Source: UBA6901 sp035256085 (GTDB taxonomy: Bacteria; Pseudomonadota; Gammaproteobacteria; Acidiferrobacterales; UBA6901). From it: a DNA stretch of 9,045 bases. A program made the position numbers and the translations under genes. Of the stretch, positions 1-5,902 are shown piece by piece; the first letter of the stretch is position 1; each line of letters opens with the position of its first letter. Under the pieces are notes generated by a model. The model saw only the letters and a program-made list of their open reading frames with translations. It made no database searches and was not told the origin of the DNA. The DNA is taken from positions 1-9,045 of the forward strand of contig DATEYP010000241.1 of NCBI GenBank assembly GCA_035256085.1, in the 5' to 3' direction.

Positions 1-75
1 TGGAGCCCGCAGAGGGACTTGAACCCCCGACCGCCTGATTACAAATCAGGTGCTCTACCACTGAGCTATGCGGGC
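1..75 (-). tRNA. tRNA-Thr (anticodon UGU)
   Basis: On the minus strand this folds as a full 75-nt tRNA. The 7-bp acceptor stem is GCCCGCA/TGCGGGC. The D arm is GCTCAGTGGTAGAGC. The anticodon arm is CCTGA-TTTGTAA-TCAGG, with TGT at the anticodon position, so it reads ACA (Thr). The T loop is TTCAAGT. The discriminator base is T and the 3' CCA is encoded at positions 3-1. In many gammaproteobacteria tRNA-Thr(UGU) begins a tRNA-Tyr, tRNA-Gly, tRNA-Thr(GGU), tuf cluster, which would lie beyond the left edge; that continuation is inference. Confidence 0.97.
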
Positions 76-140
76 GAATTGACTGCGGTCGCCGTTGATC
101 CGTGCACCCTGCCCGGAACAGCTAACCACGGGAAAGTCAG

Positions 141-174
141 ACAAAAAATTGTAAGGGAAACGCCGCCTGCGGCG
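141..174 (-). terminator. possible weak terminator after the SPOR gene
   Basis: Twelve bases past the SPOR-gene stop, the minus strand can form a CGCCGC/GCGGCG hairpin (161-174). A short T run follows at once, and a longer run of six T's lies about 15 nt further on. The loop is very tight (2 nt, or 4 nt with a shorter stem) and the long T run is displaced, so this is a weak candidate. It would separate the protein operon from the downstream tRNA gene. Confidence 0.3.
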
Positions 175-185
175 CAAACAGCACA

Positions 186-872
186 TCAGCCGGGTTCCGG
201 CGCACAGGGCTCATCGCGCACCTCAACACCGGGCACACCCCAGTCGATGGCGCGCAATTGCTCCAACGCAGCGCCCGCCGGCTCCGGCAAGCGCAGGTCG
301 AACCAGACCAGGCTCTCGGTTCGGTAACGGACCTCTTGCTGCGCCGCCACGCCCTTCTGGGCAAGTTCTTGCAGGCGTTTCTGGGCGTTATCGGCGCTCG
401 TGAACAGTCCGAGCGATATCGCCGGTTTGCCATGGGCATCCGGCATGATCAGGACATCGCGTATGCCGAGCCGTTCGATTTCCTTGAGGCGCCGCTCGGC
501 CTGTTTGCGGTTGTCAAACGGCGCCAGGTGTACCCAGTAACTGCCTTCGAGTTTGCGTTCTTCGCTGCGGCGCGTGGCAACCTGTTTCGCTTCCGTCAGG
601 CGCACGAGTGCCTTGTCGGCCAACTCTGTGGAGGCGAACGGCCCGATACTCACGCAACGCGGGCGCGGCTTGGCGGCAACCAGGGACGTACGCGGCTGTT
701 CACTCTTGCGGGCCTGTAGCGCCACGCCCGGGGTGCTGAGCGGAACCATCTGTTCGGGATGGAATACCGGATTCGGCGCTCGCACCTCGCCCACACCCTC
801 ACGATACCAGGTCGCCCACATCAGCAGACCGATGTTGGCCAGCACCAGCGCGGCAAATCCCCAGCGCATCAT
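186..872 (-). CDS. SPOR-domain inner-membrane protein
   Basis: A 228-aa protein with one N-terminal membrane segment (about residues 4-22) and a short basic/proline linker. The rest resembles SPOR (sporulation-related repeat, PF05036) sequences. SYWVHLAPF (111-119) and ISLGLFTSADNAQKRL (152-167) are typical SPOR strand and helix signatures, and a degenerate upstream unit starts at CVSIGPF (73-79). SPOR domains bind denuded septal peptidoglycan, so a periplasmic cell-wall role is likely, but the exact function is unknown. I chose the ATG at 872 because it overlaps the coaX stop as ATGA and is preceded by GGGAG about 8 nt upstream. A longer in-frame start at 899 lies inside coaX and is less likely. 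The same kind of gene follows coaX in Pseudomonas. Confidence 0.85.
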   Translation of the reverse strand: MMRWGFAALVLANIGLLMWATWYREGVGEVRAPNPVFHPEQMVPLSTPGVALQARKSEQPRTSLVAAKPRPRCVSIGPFASTELADKALVRLTEAKQVATRRSEERKLEGSYWVHLAPFDNRKQAERRLKEIERLGIRDVLIMPDAHGKPAISLGLFTSADNAQKRLQELAQKGVAAQQEVRYRTESLVWFDLRLPEPAGAALEQLRAIDWGVPGVEVRDEPCAPEPG

Positions 873-1711
873 GTCGAGTCTCCCGCACGGGCAATACACG
901 CCACGCCTTCCAGTACCAGATCCGGCGTGTGCTGGACGGCATGCCGCAAGCGCGCGAGCAACGTCTGTGCGTCACCGCCGGTGATCAGTATGTGCGGTGT
1001 GTCGCCAAGCCGCGTCGCCTGTTCATCCAGAATCCGGTCAATGGCGCCGGTCAATCCGAACAAGGTTCCGGCGGCGACACCATCGGCGGTGGATTGCGCG
1101 AGCGGCGAATCGGCGTCGCCCAGCACCTCGCACACACCCTGGGTGCGCAACAGGGCATCGCGCATCAGCGCCAGTCCCGGCAGGATCACACCGCCGCGGT
1201 ACACGCCGTTGCCATCGAGCGCGTCGATGGTCAGCGCCGTGCCGCAGTCCACCACGCAGACGGCGCCCGGCAGGCGCGCGCGCGCCGCAATCAGCGCCGC
1301 CCAGCGGTCGGCGCCGAGACGGGCAGGATCCTTGTACGTGTTGGTGACCCCGAGCTGCGCGGCGCACGCGACGACGGGCTGCAATTCAAGGCCCCAGCGA
1401 CGCTGCGTCCACTGTGCCAACGTTTGCAAGTGCCCGGCAGCCGCGACACTCACCGCGGCCACGCATTGTGGGCGCAACAGTGAATTGAAACTGCTATCCA
1501 GCGCGCGGGCAAAATCCTCGCCATAGGCCAGAGCACCGCCTTGGACGAGACCGGCGGCCGCTCTCGCACATCCCTGTGCATCGGTCGCTCCCGGCGTCGT
1601 GCCTCCTGCGACACTCGCACATCCCTGTGCATCGCGGCGCTTGGGCTCCTGCCCGGCGTCCGCCAGCGCCCATTTGCAGCGGCTGTTGCCAAGATCGAGA
1701 ACGAGATTCAT
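869..1711 (-). CDS. coaX: type III pantothenate kinase
   Basis: CoaX phosphorylates pantothenate, the first step of coenzyme A synthesis, in the cytoplasm. The 280-aa product has the family motifs: DLGNS (6-10) in the ATP-binding N terminus, YKDPARLGADRW (126-137), DCGTALTID (155-163) with the catalytic-region Asp, GGVILPG (173-179) and TGGDA (244-248). The start at 1711 begins exactly at the conserved MNLVLDLGNS strand, with a modest AGAGA ribosome site; an in-frame ATG at 1747 lies in the adjacent repeat and is unlikely. The stop overlaps the next gene as ATGA, implying translational coupling. Oddly, residues about 20-55 are a low-complexity Gly/Ala-rich stretch with DAQGCA twice (27-32 and 44-49), encoded by two identical 21-bp hairpin repeats. 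Typical CoaX proteins are shorter here. The core motifs are intact, so the enzyme is probably functional. Confidence 0.93.
   Translation of the reverse strand: MNLVLDLGNSRCKWALADAGQEPKRRDAQGCASVAGGTTPGATDAQGCARAAAGLVQGGALAYGEDFARALDSSFNSLLRPQCVAAVSVAAAGHLQTLAQWTQRRWGLELQPVVACAAQLGVTNTYKDPARLGADRWAALIAARARLPGAVCVVDCGTALTIDALDGNGVYRGGVILPGLALMRDALLRTQGVCEVLGDADSPLAQSTADGVAAGTLFGLTGAIDRILDEQATRLGDTPHILITGGDAQTLLARLRHAVQHTPDLVLEGVACIARAGDST
1563..1634. repeat. two identical 21-bp hairpin repeats within coaX
   Basis: Positions 1563-1583 and 1614-1634 are identical over 21 bp and are spaced 51 bp apart, a multiple of three. Each contains GCACA-TCCC-TGTGC (1566-1579 and 1617-1630), a 5-bp stem with a 4-nt loop. 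On the coding strand this reads GCACAGGGATGTGC and encodes DAQGCA in the same frame both times. The flanking bases differ on both sides, so the repeated unit is short and sharply bounded. Confidence 0.85.
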
Positions 1712-1746
1712 GGTTGTCTCTGTAATTTCAACACAACAACATCTCA

Positions 1747-1827
1747 CCGCAAAGACGCAAAGGACGCAAAGTCATTTTCTTTCTGAAAAACCAGGATATT
1801 TTCTTCGCGCCCTTTGCGTCTTTGCGG
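1747..1827. repeat. 17-bp perfect inverted repeat between birA and coaX
   Basis: CCGCAAAGACGCAAAGG at 1747-1763 is the exact reverse complement of 1811-1827, with 47 bp of AT-richer DNA between them. The left arm also carries a tandem pattern: GCAAAGA, CGCAAAGGA, CGCAAAG. The sequence type, CGCAAAG arrays facing CTTTGCG arrays, resembles dispersed intergenic repeats known from many proteobacterial genomes. It fills most of the 160-bp gap between birA and coaX and would form a long hairpin in their shared transcript. Confidence 0.8.
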
Positions 1828-1871
1828 CAAACCATCTTAAGCACATGCTTTATTAGCGCCCTCATGAAGTA

Positions 1872-2840
1872 TCAGTGCGCTGCGCGCAAACTCACATCGC
1901 CGGAATGGAAGGTGCGCAGCGCGCCGCCTTCGACACGCACGCGCAGGCTGCCCTGCGCGTCAATGCCCTCGACCGTACCGAACACATCCTCGTGCCCGGA
2001 CTGCAGCCGCACCGGCTGGCCGGCATACAGATGGCGGCGCTCCCACTCCGCGCGAAAGGCTTCAAAGCCGGCCTGCTCGAAGCTGCCGAACATCTCCTGC
2101 AGATGCATAATCAGCAGACCCGCTAGGCGGTTGCGGTCTACCGGAGCGGGCAGGCTTTCACGCAGGGAAATCCAGGGCTGGTCGATACGTGCGGCATCAT
2201 TCGGCGCGAGATGCACATTGAGACCCAGCCCGAGCACCACGAGCGATGGGCCGCTGGCCTCGCCACGCAGGTCGATGAGCAGGCCGGCGAGTTTGCGTCC
2301 GTCGCGGAGTATATCGTTCGGCCATTTCAGGCCGGCGTCATGCACACCGAATCCTTCCAGCGCGCGCAGCACCGCAACCCCGGCCGCAAGGCTCAGGCCG
2401 GCAAGGCCGGCGGGCCCGGTCTCGAAGCGCCAGCTCATGGACATCAGAATATTGTGGCAGGGAGTCGCCACCCAACCACGCCCGCGCCGCCCGCGCCCGG
2501 CGGACTGCGCCTCGGCCAGACACACACGACCGCTGGACAATTCCGGCGACTGCAACAACTGCTCATTGGTGGAGTCCACTTCGTCAAAAACGTCAACCTC
2601 GGCCCGCACCTGGTGTTCCGCCAGCAGCACGCGAATCGGCACTTCCGACAGTGGCACGAACGGCTCGCTGAGACGATAGCCGCGCCCGGAGACACAGTGG
2701 ATATCGACGCCACGTTCGGCCAGGGACTGGATCGCCTTGTTCACGGCGGCACGGCTCACCCCGAGGCGCTCGCCCAGCACCGGGCCGGAATGAAACGCGC
2801 CGTCCGCGAGCAGCTTGAGCAATGCGTGGCGTGTGGACAT
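1872..2840 (-). CDS. birA: bifunctional biotin-protein ligase / biotin operon repressor
   Basis: BirA makes biotinyl-5'-AMP and transfers biotin to the acetyl-CoA carboxylase carrier protein; in its DNA-binding form it represses biotin genes. The 322-aa product has the full three-domain plan. An N-terminal winged helix-turn-helix (about 1-60, with LGERLGVSRAAVNKAIQSL) marks a class II, repressor-type ligase. The catalytic domain has DSTN (89-92), the biotinyl-AMP loop GRGRRGRGW (115-123), KWPND (172-176), KLAGLLID (183-190) and GLGLNV (204-209). An SH3-like C-terminal domain starts at about 272. The length matches E. coli BirA (321 aa). The start at 2840 places the helix-turn-helix normally, although I see no strong Shine-Dalgarno sequence. 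coaX lies downstream on the same strand after a 160-bp gap. A 160-bp repeat element begins 42 bp upstream. Confidence 0.96.
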   Translation of the reverse strand: MSTRHALLKLLADGAFHSGPVLGERLGVSRAAVNKAIQSLAERGVDIHCVSGRGYRLSEPFVPLSEVPIRVLLAEHQVRAEVDVFDEVDSTNEQLLQSPELSSGRVCLAEAQSAGRGRRGRGWVATPCHNILMSMSWRFETGPAGLAGLSLAAGVAVLRALEGFGVHDAGLKWPNDILRDGRKLAGLLIDLRGEASGPSLVVLGLGLNVHLAPNDAARIDQPWISLRESLPAPVDRNRLAGLLIMHLQEMFGSFEQAGFEAFRAEWERRHLYAGQPVRLQSGHEDVFGTVEGIDAQGSLRVRVEGGALRTFHSGDVSLRAAH

Positions 2841-2881
2841 GGAAATCGAATAGTAACAGGAGCCGCCTGCACAATAATCCT

Positions 2882-3041
2882 AAAAACGGCGTTTAGCCGC
2901 AGATGAACGCCGATATTTGCGGATATTCAATGCGCCGCCGGTATTCGCCAGCCCGCCCAAAGTGTGAATGGCTGCGGTGCATCCATGGCCTGTTTTTTTA
3001 CGAAACATCTGCGTTCATCTGCGGCTAACGGCTTTTCCAGG
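2882..3041. repeat. 160-bp MITE-like element, copy 1
   Basis: This noncoding element fills most of the birA-deacetylase gap. Its terminal inverted repeats match perfectly over 17 bp (TAGCCGCAGATGAACGC at 2894-2910 against 3011-3027). The outer tips differ: AAAAACGGCGTTTAGCC on the left and GGCTAACGGCTTTTCCAGG on the right. A 72-bp core (2921-2992) starts GGATATTCAATGCG and ends ATGGCCTG. Copy 2 (4846-5005) has the same length and the same ends, but its core is inverted. No reading frame suggests a transposase, so any mobility would need a helper enzyme. Confidence 0.85.
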
Positions 3042-3065
3042 ACAATGACGTTTGTTACCGCGCCA

Positions 3066-3911
3066 TCACTCCTGGAACCCCGGACCGGGACCGACGGGCG
3101 GCGCCGGCGGACGGCCAAGCAGTTCGCTCACCGTCACGAGCTTATAACCCTTCTTGCGCAGGCGCAGCACGATACGCGGCAGGGCTTCGGCCGTTTTCCA
3201 GCCGCGGCCGTTCATGTGCATGACCACGATCGAGCCGTTCCTGGCCCGACCCGAGACGTGTTCGATCAGCTGCTTGGCGGTAATGCGCCGGTCCGGATCG
3301 CCGGAGGCAAGATCGTATTGAATGGCGATCATGCCGGCCTCCGCGCCGAGACGGGCCGTGCGCGCGTCCACCTCTCCGTAGGGCGCGCGGAATAATGTCG
3401 TGCGCCGGCCAGTCAGCGTATACAGCATATCCTGGGTACGGGTGAACTCTTCGCGCACGCGCGCATCGCTTTCGCGCGGCAGGTGCGGGTGCAAATAGGT
3501 GTGGTTCGCCAATTCGAACTGCGGGTGCCTGGCGAGTTCCTGTGTCTCGTCCGGATGCTCCTCCATCCATTTGCCGCCGAGGAACAGTGTCGCCGGCACC
3601 TTCATGTCGATCAGCCTGCGGATCACTTTTTCATCGAACTGGCTCGGCCCCTGCGTTGAACAGGCGTCGAAGGTGAGCGCAATTTTCTTCTTGCGGCGCG
3701 GGCCGGTGTTCACCACCTGTGGCGCGACGGCCGGCAGGGGCGGCGCCGTTTGTATCCGGGCGTGCGGCGGCTCATACGGCAACGGCGCACCCAGGCCCTG
3801 TTCATCCTGCAGCGGAGCGGGGGCCGGCGCTGGAAACAGTGCACAACCGCCGGTCAGCCCGGCCAGCAGCAGCACGGCAAGACTCGCTCGCCAGACCTGC
3901 CGCTTATTCAT
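3066..3911 (-). CDS. polysaccharide deacetylase family lipoprotein (NodB domain)
   Basis: A 281-aa predicted envelope lipoprotein. Residues 1-22 form a signal peptide ending in LTGGC, with Cys23 as the likely lipidation site. A proline/alanine linker (24-70) leads to a NodB homology domain (about 75-265), a metal-dependent fold that removes acetyl groups from N-acetylated sugars. Visible motifs are TFDAC (80-84), H-T-Y-L-H (137-141, metal-binding His pair), RAPYGEVD (175-182), SGDP (203-206) and VVMHMN (229-234). Motif 1 has Ala where classical enzymes have the metal-binding second Asp of TFDD; TFDAC variants form a recognised proteobacterial subgroup. I chose the ATG at 3911 because it places the signal peptide at the N terminus. 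An ATG at 3992 would add 27 residues that look unlike a leader. The substrate is unknown; peptidoglycan or an exopolysaccharide is plausible. Confidence 0.88.
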   Translation of the reverse strand: MNKRQVWRASLAVLLLAGLTGGCALFPAPAPAPLQDEQGLGAPLPYEPPHARIQTAPPLPAVAPQVVNTGPRRKKKIALTFDACSTQGPSQFDEKVIRRLIDMKVPATLFLGGKWMEEHPDETQELARHPQFELANHTYLHPHLPRESDARVREEFTRTQDMLYTLTGRRTTLFRAPYGEVDARTARLGAEAGMIAIQYDLASGDPDRRITAKQLIEHVSGRARNGSIVVMHMNGRGWKTAEALPRIVLRLRKKGYKLVTVSELLGRPPAPPVGPGPGFQE

Positions 3912-4002
3912 GTGGACGGGGCCAGGGCCGGCCGATTGCAGACAAACATCCGTACTGGATTGGACAGATTGCGTTGAAATTGAGACCTTCATACAGATTT
4001 CA

Positions 4003-4011
4003 AGCATAGCA
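4003..4011 (-). promoter_or_regulatory. candidate extended -10 promoter for the deacetylase
   Basis: The minus strand reads TGCTATGCT, an extended -10 pattern (TGnTATGCT) close to the sigma70 consensus. No good -35 hexamer lies 17 bp upstream, as expected for an extended -10 site. Transcription would begin near 3995, giving an 80-nt leader to the ATG at 3911 and leaving no room for translation from 3992. Confidence 0.35.
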
Positions 4012-4213
4012 AATACATGCCTGCTGGTGACGACCGCCTGTCCGCAATCCCGGGAATGCGAGCAGCCACGACCCGCGTGCGAACACCGGTACTGCCGGTA
4101 CGGTTTTTAGTGTCAAGTTACGGCTTCAACAATGCGTTCTTGGCGTCGTTACGGCGAAGACTTCTGTAAATCGAAAATCGGGGCATGAGTCAGTAGTTGA
4201 AAAGCGCTGGGCA

Positions 4214-4353
4214 AGTGTAGTGCGGCATTCTGTTTGGAACTTATTCCGATGTGCCCGGAGACTTGTAGGTCGGGCTTCAGCCCGACGTGTCGGCCTGAAG
4301 GCCGACCTACGAAAGGATCAGGCCATGTGCCGGTAATTGTGACGCACTACACT
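4214..4353. repeat. 140-bp segment bounded by an 11-bp inverted repeat, with a REP pair inside
   Basis: AGTGTAGTGCG (4214-4224) and CGCACTACACT (4343-4353) are perfect reverse complements. They enclose about 118 bp that include the REP-type double hairpin at 4265-4310. No coding frame inside looks real. This may be a small nonautonomous element or a composite repeat. The rest of the 470-bp gap between the uspA-type gene and the deacetylase (about 4012-4213) holds nothing I can identify. Confidence 0.5.
4265..4310. repeat. REP/BIME-like double hairpin
   Basis: Two adjacent 8-bp-stem hairpins, GTCGGGCT-TC-AGCCCGAC (4269-4286) and GTCGGCCT-GA-AGGCCGAC (4289-4306), are framed by GTAG and CTAC. 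The two units can also pair with each other across the whole 46 bp (GTAGGTCGG to CCGACCTAC). This arrangement of two inverted REP units is typical of bacterial interspersed mosaic elements. The GTAGGTCGGGCTTCAGCCC type is, to my knowledge, common in beta- and gammaproteobacterial intergenic DNA. Confidence 0.8.
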
Positions 4354-4356
4354 GCG

Positions 4357-4378
4357 GCTGCCGACTCCGTCCGGCAGC
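4357..4378 (-). terminator. hairpin just after the universal stress protein stop codon
   Basis: GCTGCCG (4357-4363) pairs with CGGCAGC (4372-4378) around an 8-nt loop, three bases beyond the stop codon at 4382. The position suggests a 3'-end or terminator stem, but no T tract follows on the minus strand. It could instead be an mRNA-stabilising hairpin. Confidence 0.35.
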
Positions 4379-4381
4379 ACG

Positions 4382-4810
4382 TCACTTCACCAGCGTGACC
4401 GGTGCGTCGGCCAGGTGGATCACCCTGGTGGCGACCGACCCCAGCACCATGCCGGTGACGGCGCCCAGACCGCGCGTGCCCATGATGATGTGATCGCAGC
4501 CTTGCTCCTTCGCATAGGCGGCGATGGTCTCGCCGATCGGTCCGACGCGCACAAGGTGCGTATAGGCCTGCCCGGCCTGGTCGAGCTGCTCGCGCGCCGA
4601 CCGCAGTGCGTCCTGACCGCTGTCCTGGTGATAGGCCTCGATCTCTTCATGCTTGATGAACATGCGCACGCCTCCGGAAACGATCGGCAGCTGGACGTTC
4701 AGCAGATGCAGCTCGACCGGCACCTTGCTGTTGGCAATAAAGCCGATTGCATGGGTAACGGCGCGGTCGGAATTCTTCGACCCGTCAACGGGTACCAGTA
4801 CCTTCAACAT
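4382..4810 (-). CDS. universal stress protein, UspA family
   Basis: A 142-aa single-domain Usp protein with the Rossmann-like alpha/beta fold. The N terminus is the usual first strand and nucleotide loop, MLKVLVPVDGSKNSDRAV (V8, D9 and S11 at the ATP site). The C terminus carries the ATP-binding signature G-x2-G-x9-G-S at G111, G114, G124 and S125, within MGTRGLGAVTGMVLGSVATRV. It is therefore of the ATP-binding kind rather than the UspA kind that lacks this motif. Such cytoplasmic proteins are usually induced by starvation or oxidative stress; the specific role is not evident here. The start at 4810 has a strong GAGGAGA ribosome site 6-7 nt upstream, which rules out the longer ATG at 4834. 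A repeat element ends 36 bp upstream, so the promoter must overlap it or lie beyond it. Confidence 0.93.
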   Translation of the reverse strand: MLKVLVPVDGSKNSDRAVTHAIGFIANSKVPVELHLLNVQLPIVSGGVRMFIKHEEIEAYHQDSGQDALRSAREQLDQAGQAYTHLVRVGPIGETIAAYAKEQGCDHIIMGTRGLGAVTGMVLGSVATRVIHLADAPVTLVK

Positions 4811-4845
4811 GGCGATTCTCCTCGGACGTTCCAATCATTTAACAT

Positions 4846-5005
4846 AAAAACGGCGTTTAGCCACAGATGAACGCAGATTTATGCAAATGAACCAGGCCAT
4901 TGATGCACCGAAGCCGTTCACCCTTCTGGTGGGCCGGCGAATACAGGCAGCGCATTGAATATCCATGTTTATCTGCGTTCACTGCGGCTAACTGCTTTTT
5001 CCAGG
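4846..5005. repeat. 160-bp MITE-like element, copy 2 (core inverted)
   Basis: It is exactly as long as copy 1 (2882-3041) and has the same tips on the same sides: AAAAACGGCGTTTAGCC on the left and GGCTAAC-GC-TTTTTCCAGG on the right. Its terminal inverted repeats (4858-4878 against 4971-4990) are imperfect, with one substitution and one single-base gap. The 72-bp core (4893-4964) matches copy 1 only as its reverse complement, at about 62 of 72 positions in my hand alignment. The element lies between the TerC gene and the universal stress gene and is noncoding. Confidence 0.85.
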
Positions 5006-5087
5006 TTTAATGAAGCCCTACTTCGTTCGTCCTGCCATAAGTAATAGCCTGCGGTGGCTGCCCGTTGCCCGTCGTCAGGCCGGCCGA

Positions 5088-5774
5088 TCACGCCGGTCTT
5101 GCCGCGCGCGCGGCGAGTAGCTTGCCAACCACCACCACGAACACGACACCCAGGACGGGGCCGACGGTGTGCAGCACCGGCGCACGCTCCGCAATCCAGC
5201 CGGTCACGGCGCGATCGGTGACGGCCATCTCGCCCGCGATGTAGCCGAGCAGCGCGCCGCCGAGTGTGACAATCCACGGGTAGCGCCCCATGAACCGCAG
5301 TATCACGGTGCTGCTGAAGATGATCAGCGGAATACTGATCATCAGCCCGAGCGTCAGCAGCAGCACGCTACCCTTGGCGGCGGCGGCGATGCCGATCACG
5401 TTGTCGAGACTCATGACGAAATCGGCTACGACAATCGTGCGGATCGCCTGCCACAGGTTGCCGATGCTCGCGCCGTCGCCGCCCTCCCCATCCTGCGGGG
5501 CGAGCAGCCTGATGGCGATCCACAGCAGCAACACACTGCCGATCAGCTTGAGGTAGGAAATCTCCAGCAGCAGCGTTACCACCGTCGCCATCGCCACGCG
5601 CAGGCCGATGGCCGCGCCGGTGCCGGCGAGAATCGCCACCCGCTGCTGGTGCCGTGGAAGCCGGCGACAGGCCAGTGCAATCACCACCGCGTTGTCGCCG
5701 CTCAGAATGATGTCAATCCAGACGATCTGCAGCAGTCCCACCCAGAACTGCGGATCGTTTGCCCAGTCAAACAT
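5088..5774 (-). CDS. TerC family integral membrane protein (YjbE-like)
   Basis: A 228-aa polytopic membrane protein with about seven hydrophobic segments (roughly 8-35, 44-64, 66-91, 108-131, 136-158, 165-183 and 195-222). It has the paired signature of the family: DIILSGDNAVVIALA (21-35) and VADFVMSLDNVIGIA (116-130), two inverted half-motifs with acidic residues in membrane helices (D21, D27, D118, D124). Members of the TerC/YjbE group have been linked to metal ion (manganese) export and metallation of exported proteins. The substrate here is not provable from sequence. The start at 5774 has only a weak GGATAA ribosome site. A 128-bp gap separates it from epmB upstream. I looked there for a yybP-ykoY manganese riboswitch and saw none. 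Confidence 0.9.
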   Translation of the reverse strand: MFDWANDPQFWVGLLQIVWIDIILSGDNAVVIALACRRLPRHQQRVAILAGTGAAIGLRVAMATVVTLLLEISYLKLIGSVLLLWIAIRLLAPQDGEGGDGASIGNLWQAIRTIVVADFVMSLDNVIGIAAAAKGSVLLLTLGLMISIPLIIFSSTVILRFMGRYPWIVTLGGALLGYIAGEMAVTDRAVTGWIAERAPVLHTVGPVLGVVFVVVVGKLLAARAARPA

Positions 5775-5902
5775 TGGTATCGCTTATCCGTTCAAGTCAA
5801 TGTGCGCATAGTATGACAGGCGAACGCGTCACATGCTCCAGCACCGTGACGAGCGCGGCCGGGCCGGACTCACCATCACCAGCAGCGCCACCTGTCAGCG
5901 CG

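Noticed and set aside
1..75. The tRNA-Thr gene as an integration site for a genomic island
   Set aside because: No integrase gene or duplicated tRNA 3' end is visible, and the neighbours are conserved housekeeping genes.
4081..4108. A plus-strand terminator (CCGGTAC repeats followed by TTTTT)
   Set aside because: The CCGGTAC copies are direct rather than inverted, giving only a 4-bp stem, and no plus-strand gene precedes it.
3499..4110. A 203-residue plus-strand open frame over the deacetylase N terminus and upstream region
   Set aside because: It is antisense to a well-supported gene, has low-complexity composition, matches no family I know, and is explained by high-GC codon bias.
2882..5005. 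The pair of 160-bp elements as a composite transposon carrying the deacetylase and universal stress genes
   Set aside because: The elements encode nothing and have diverged from each other, and the genes between them match the codon use and strand of their neighbours, so there is no sign of joint mobility.
5775..5902. A yybP-ykoY manganese riboswitch upstream of the TerC-family gene
   Set aside because: The family often has one, but the 128-bp gap shows none of the conserved purine-rich loops or the paired-stem layout I would expect.
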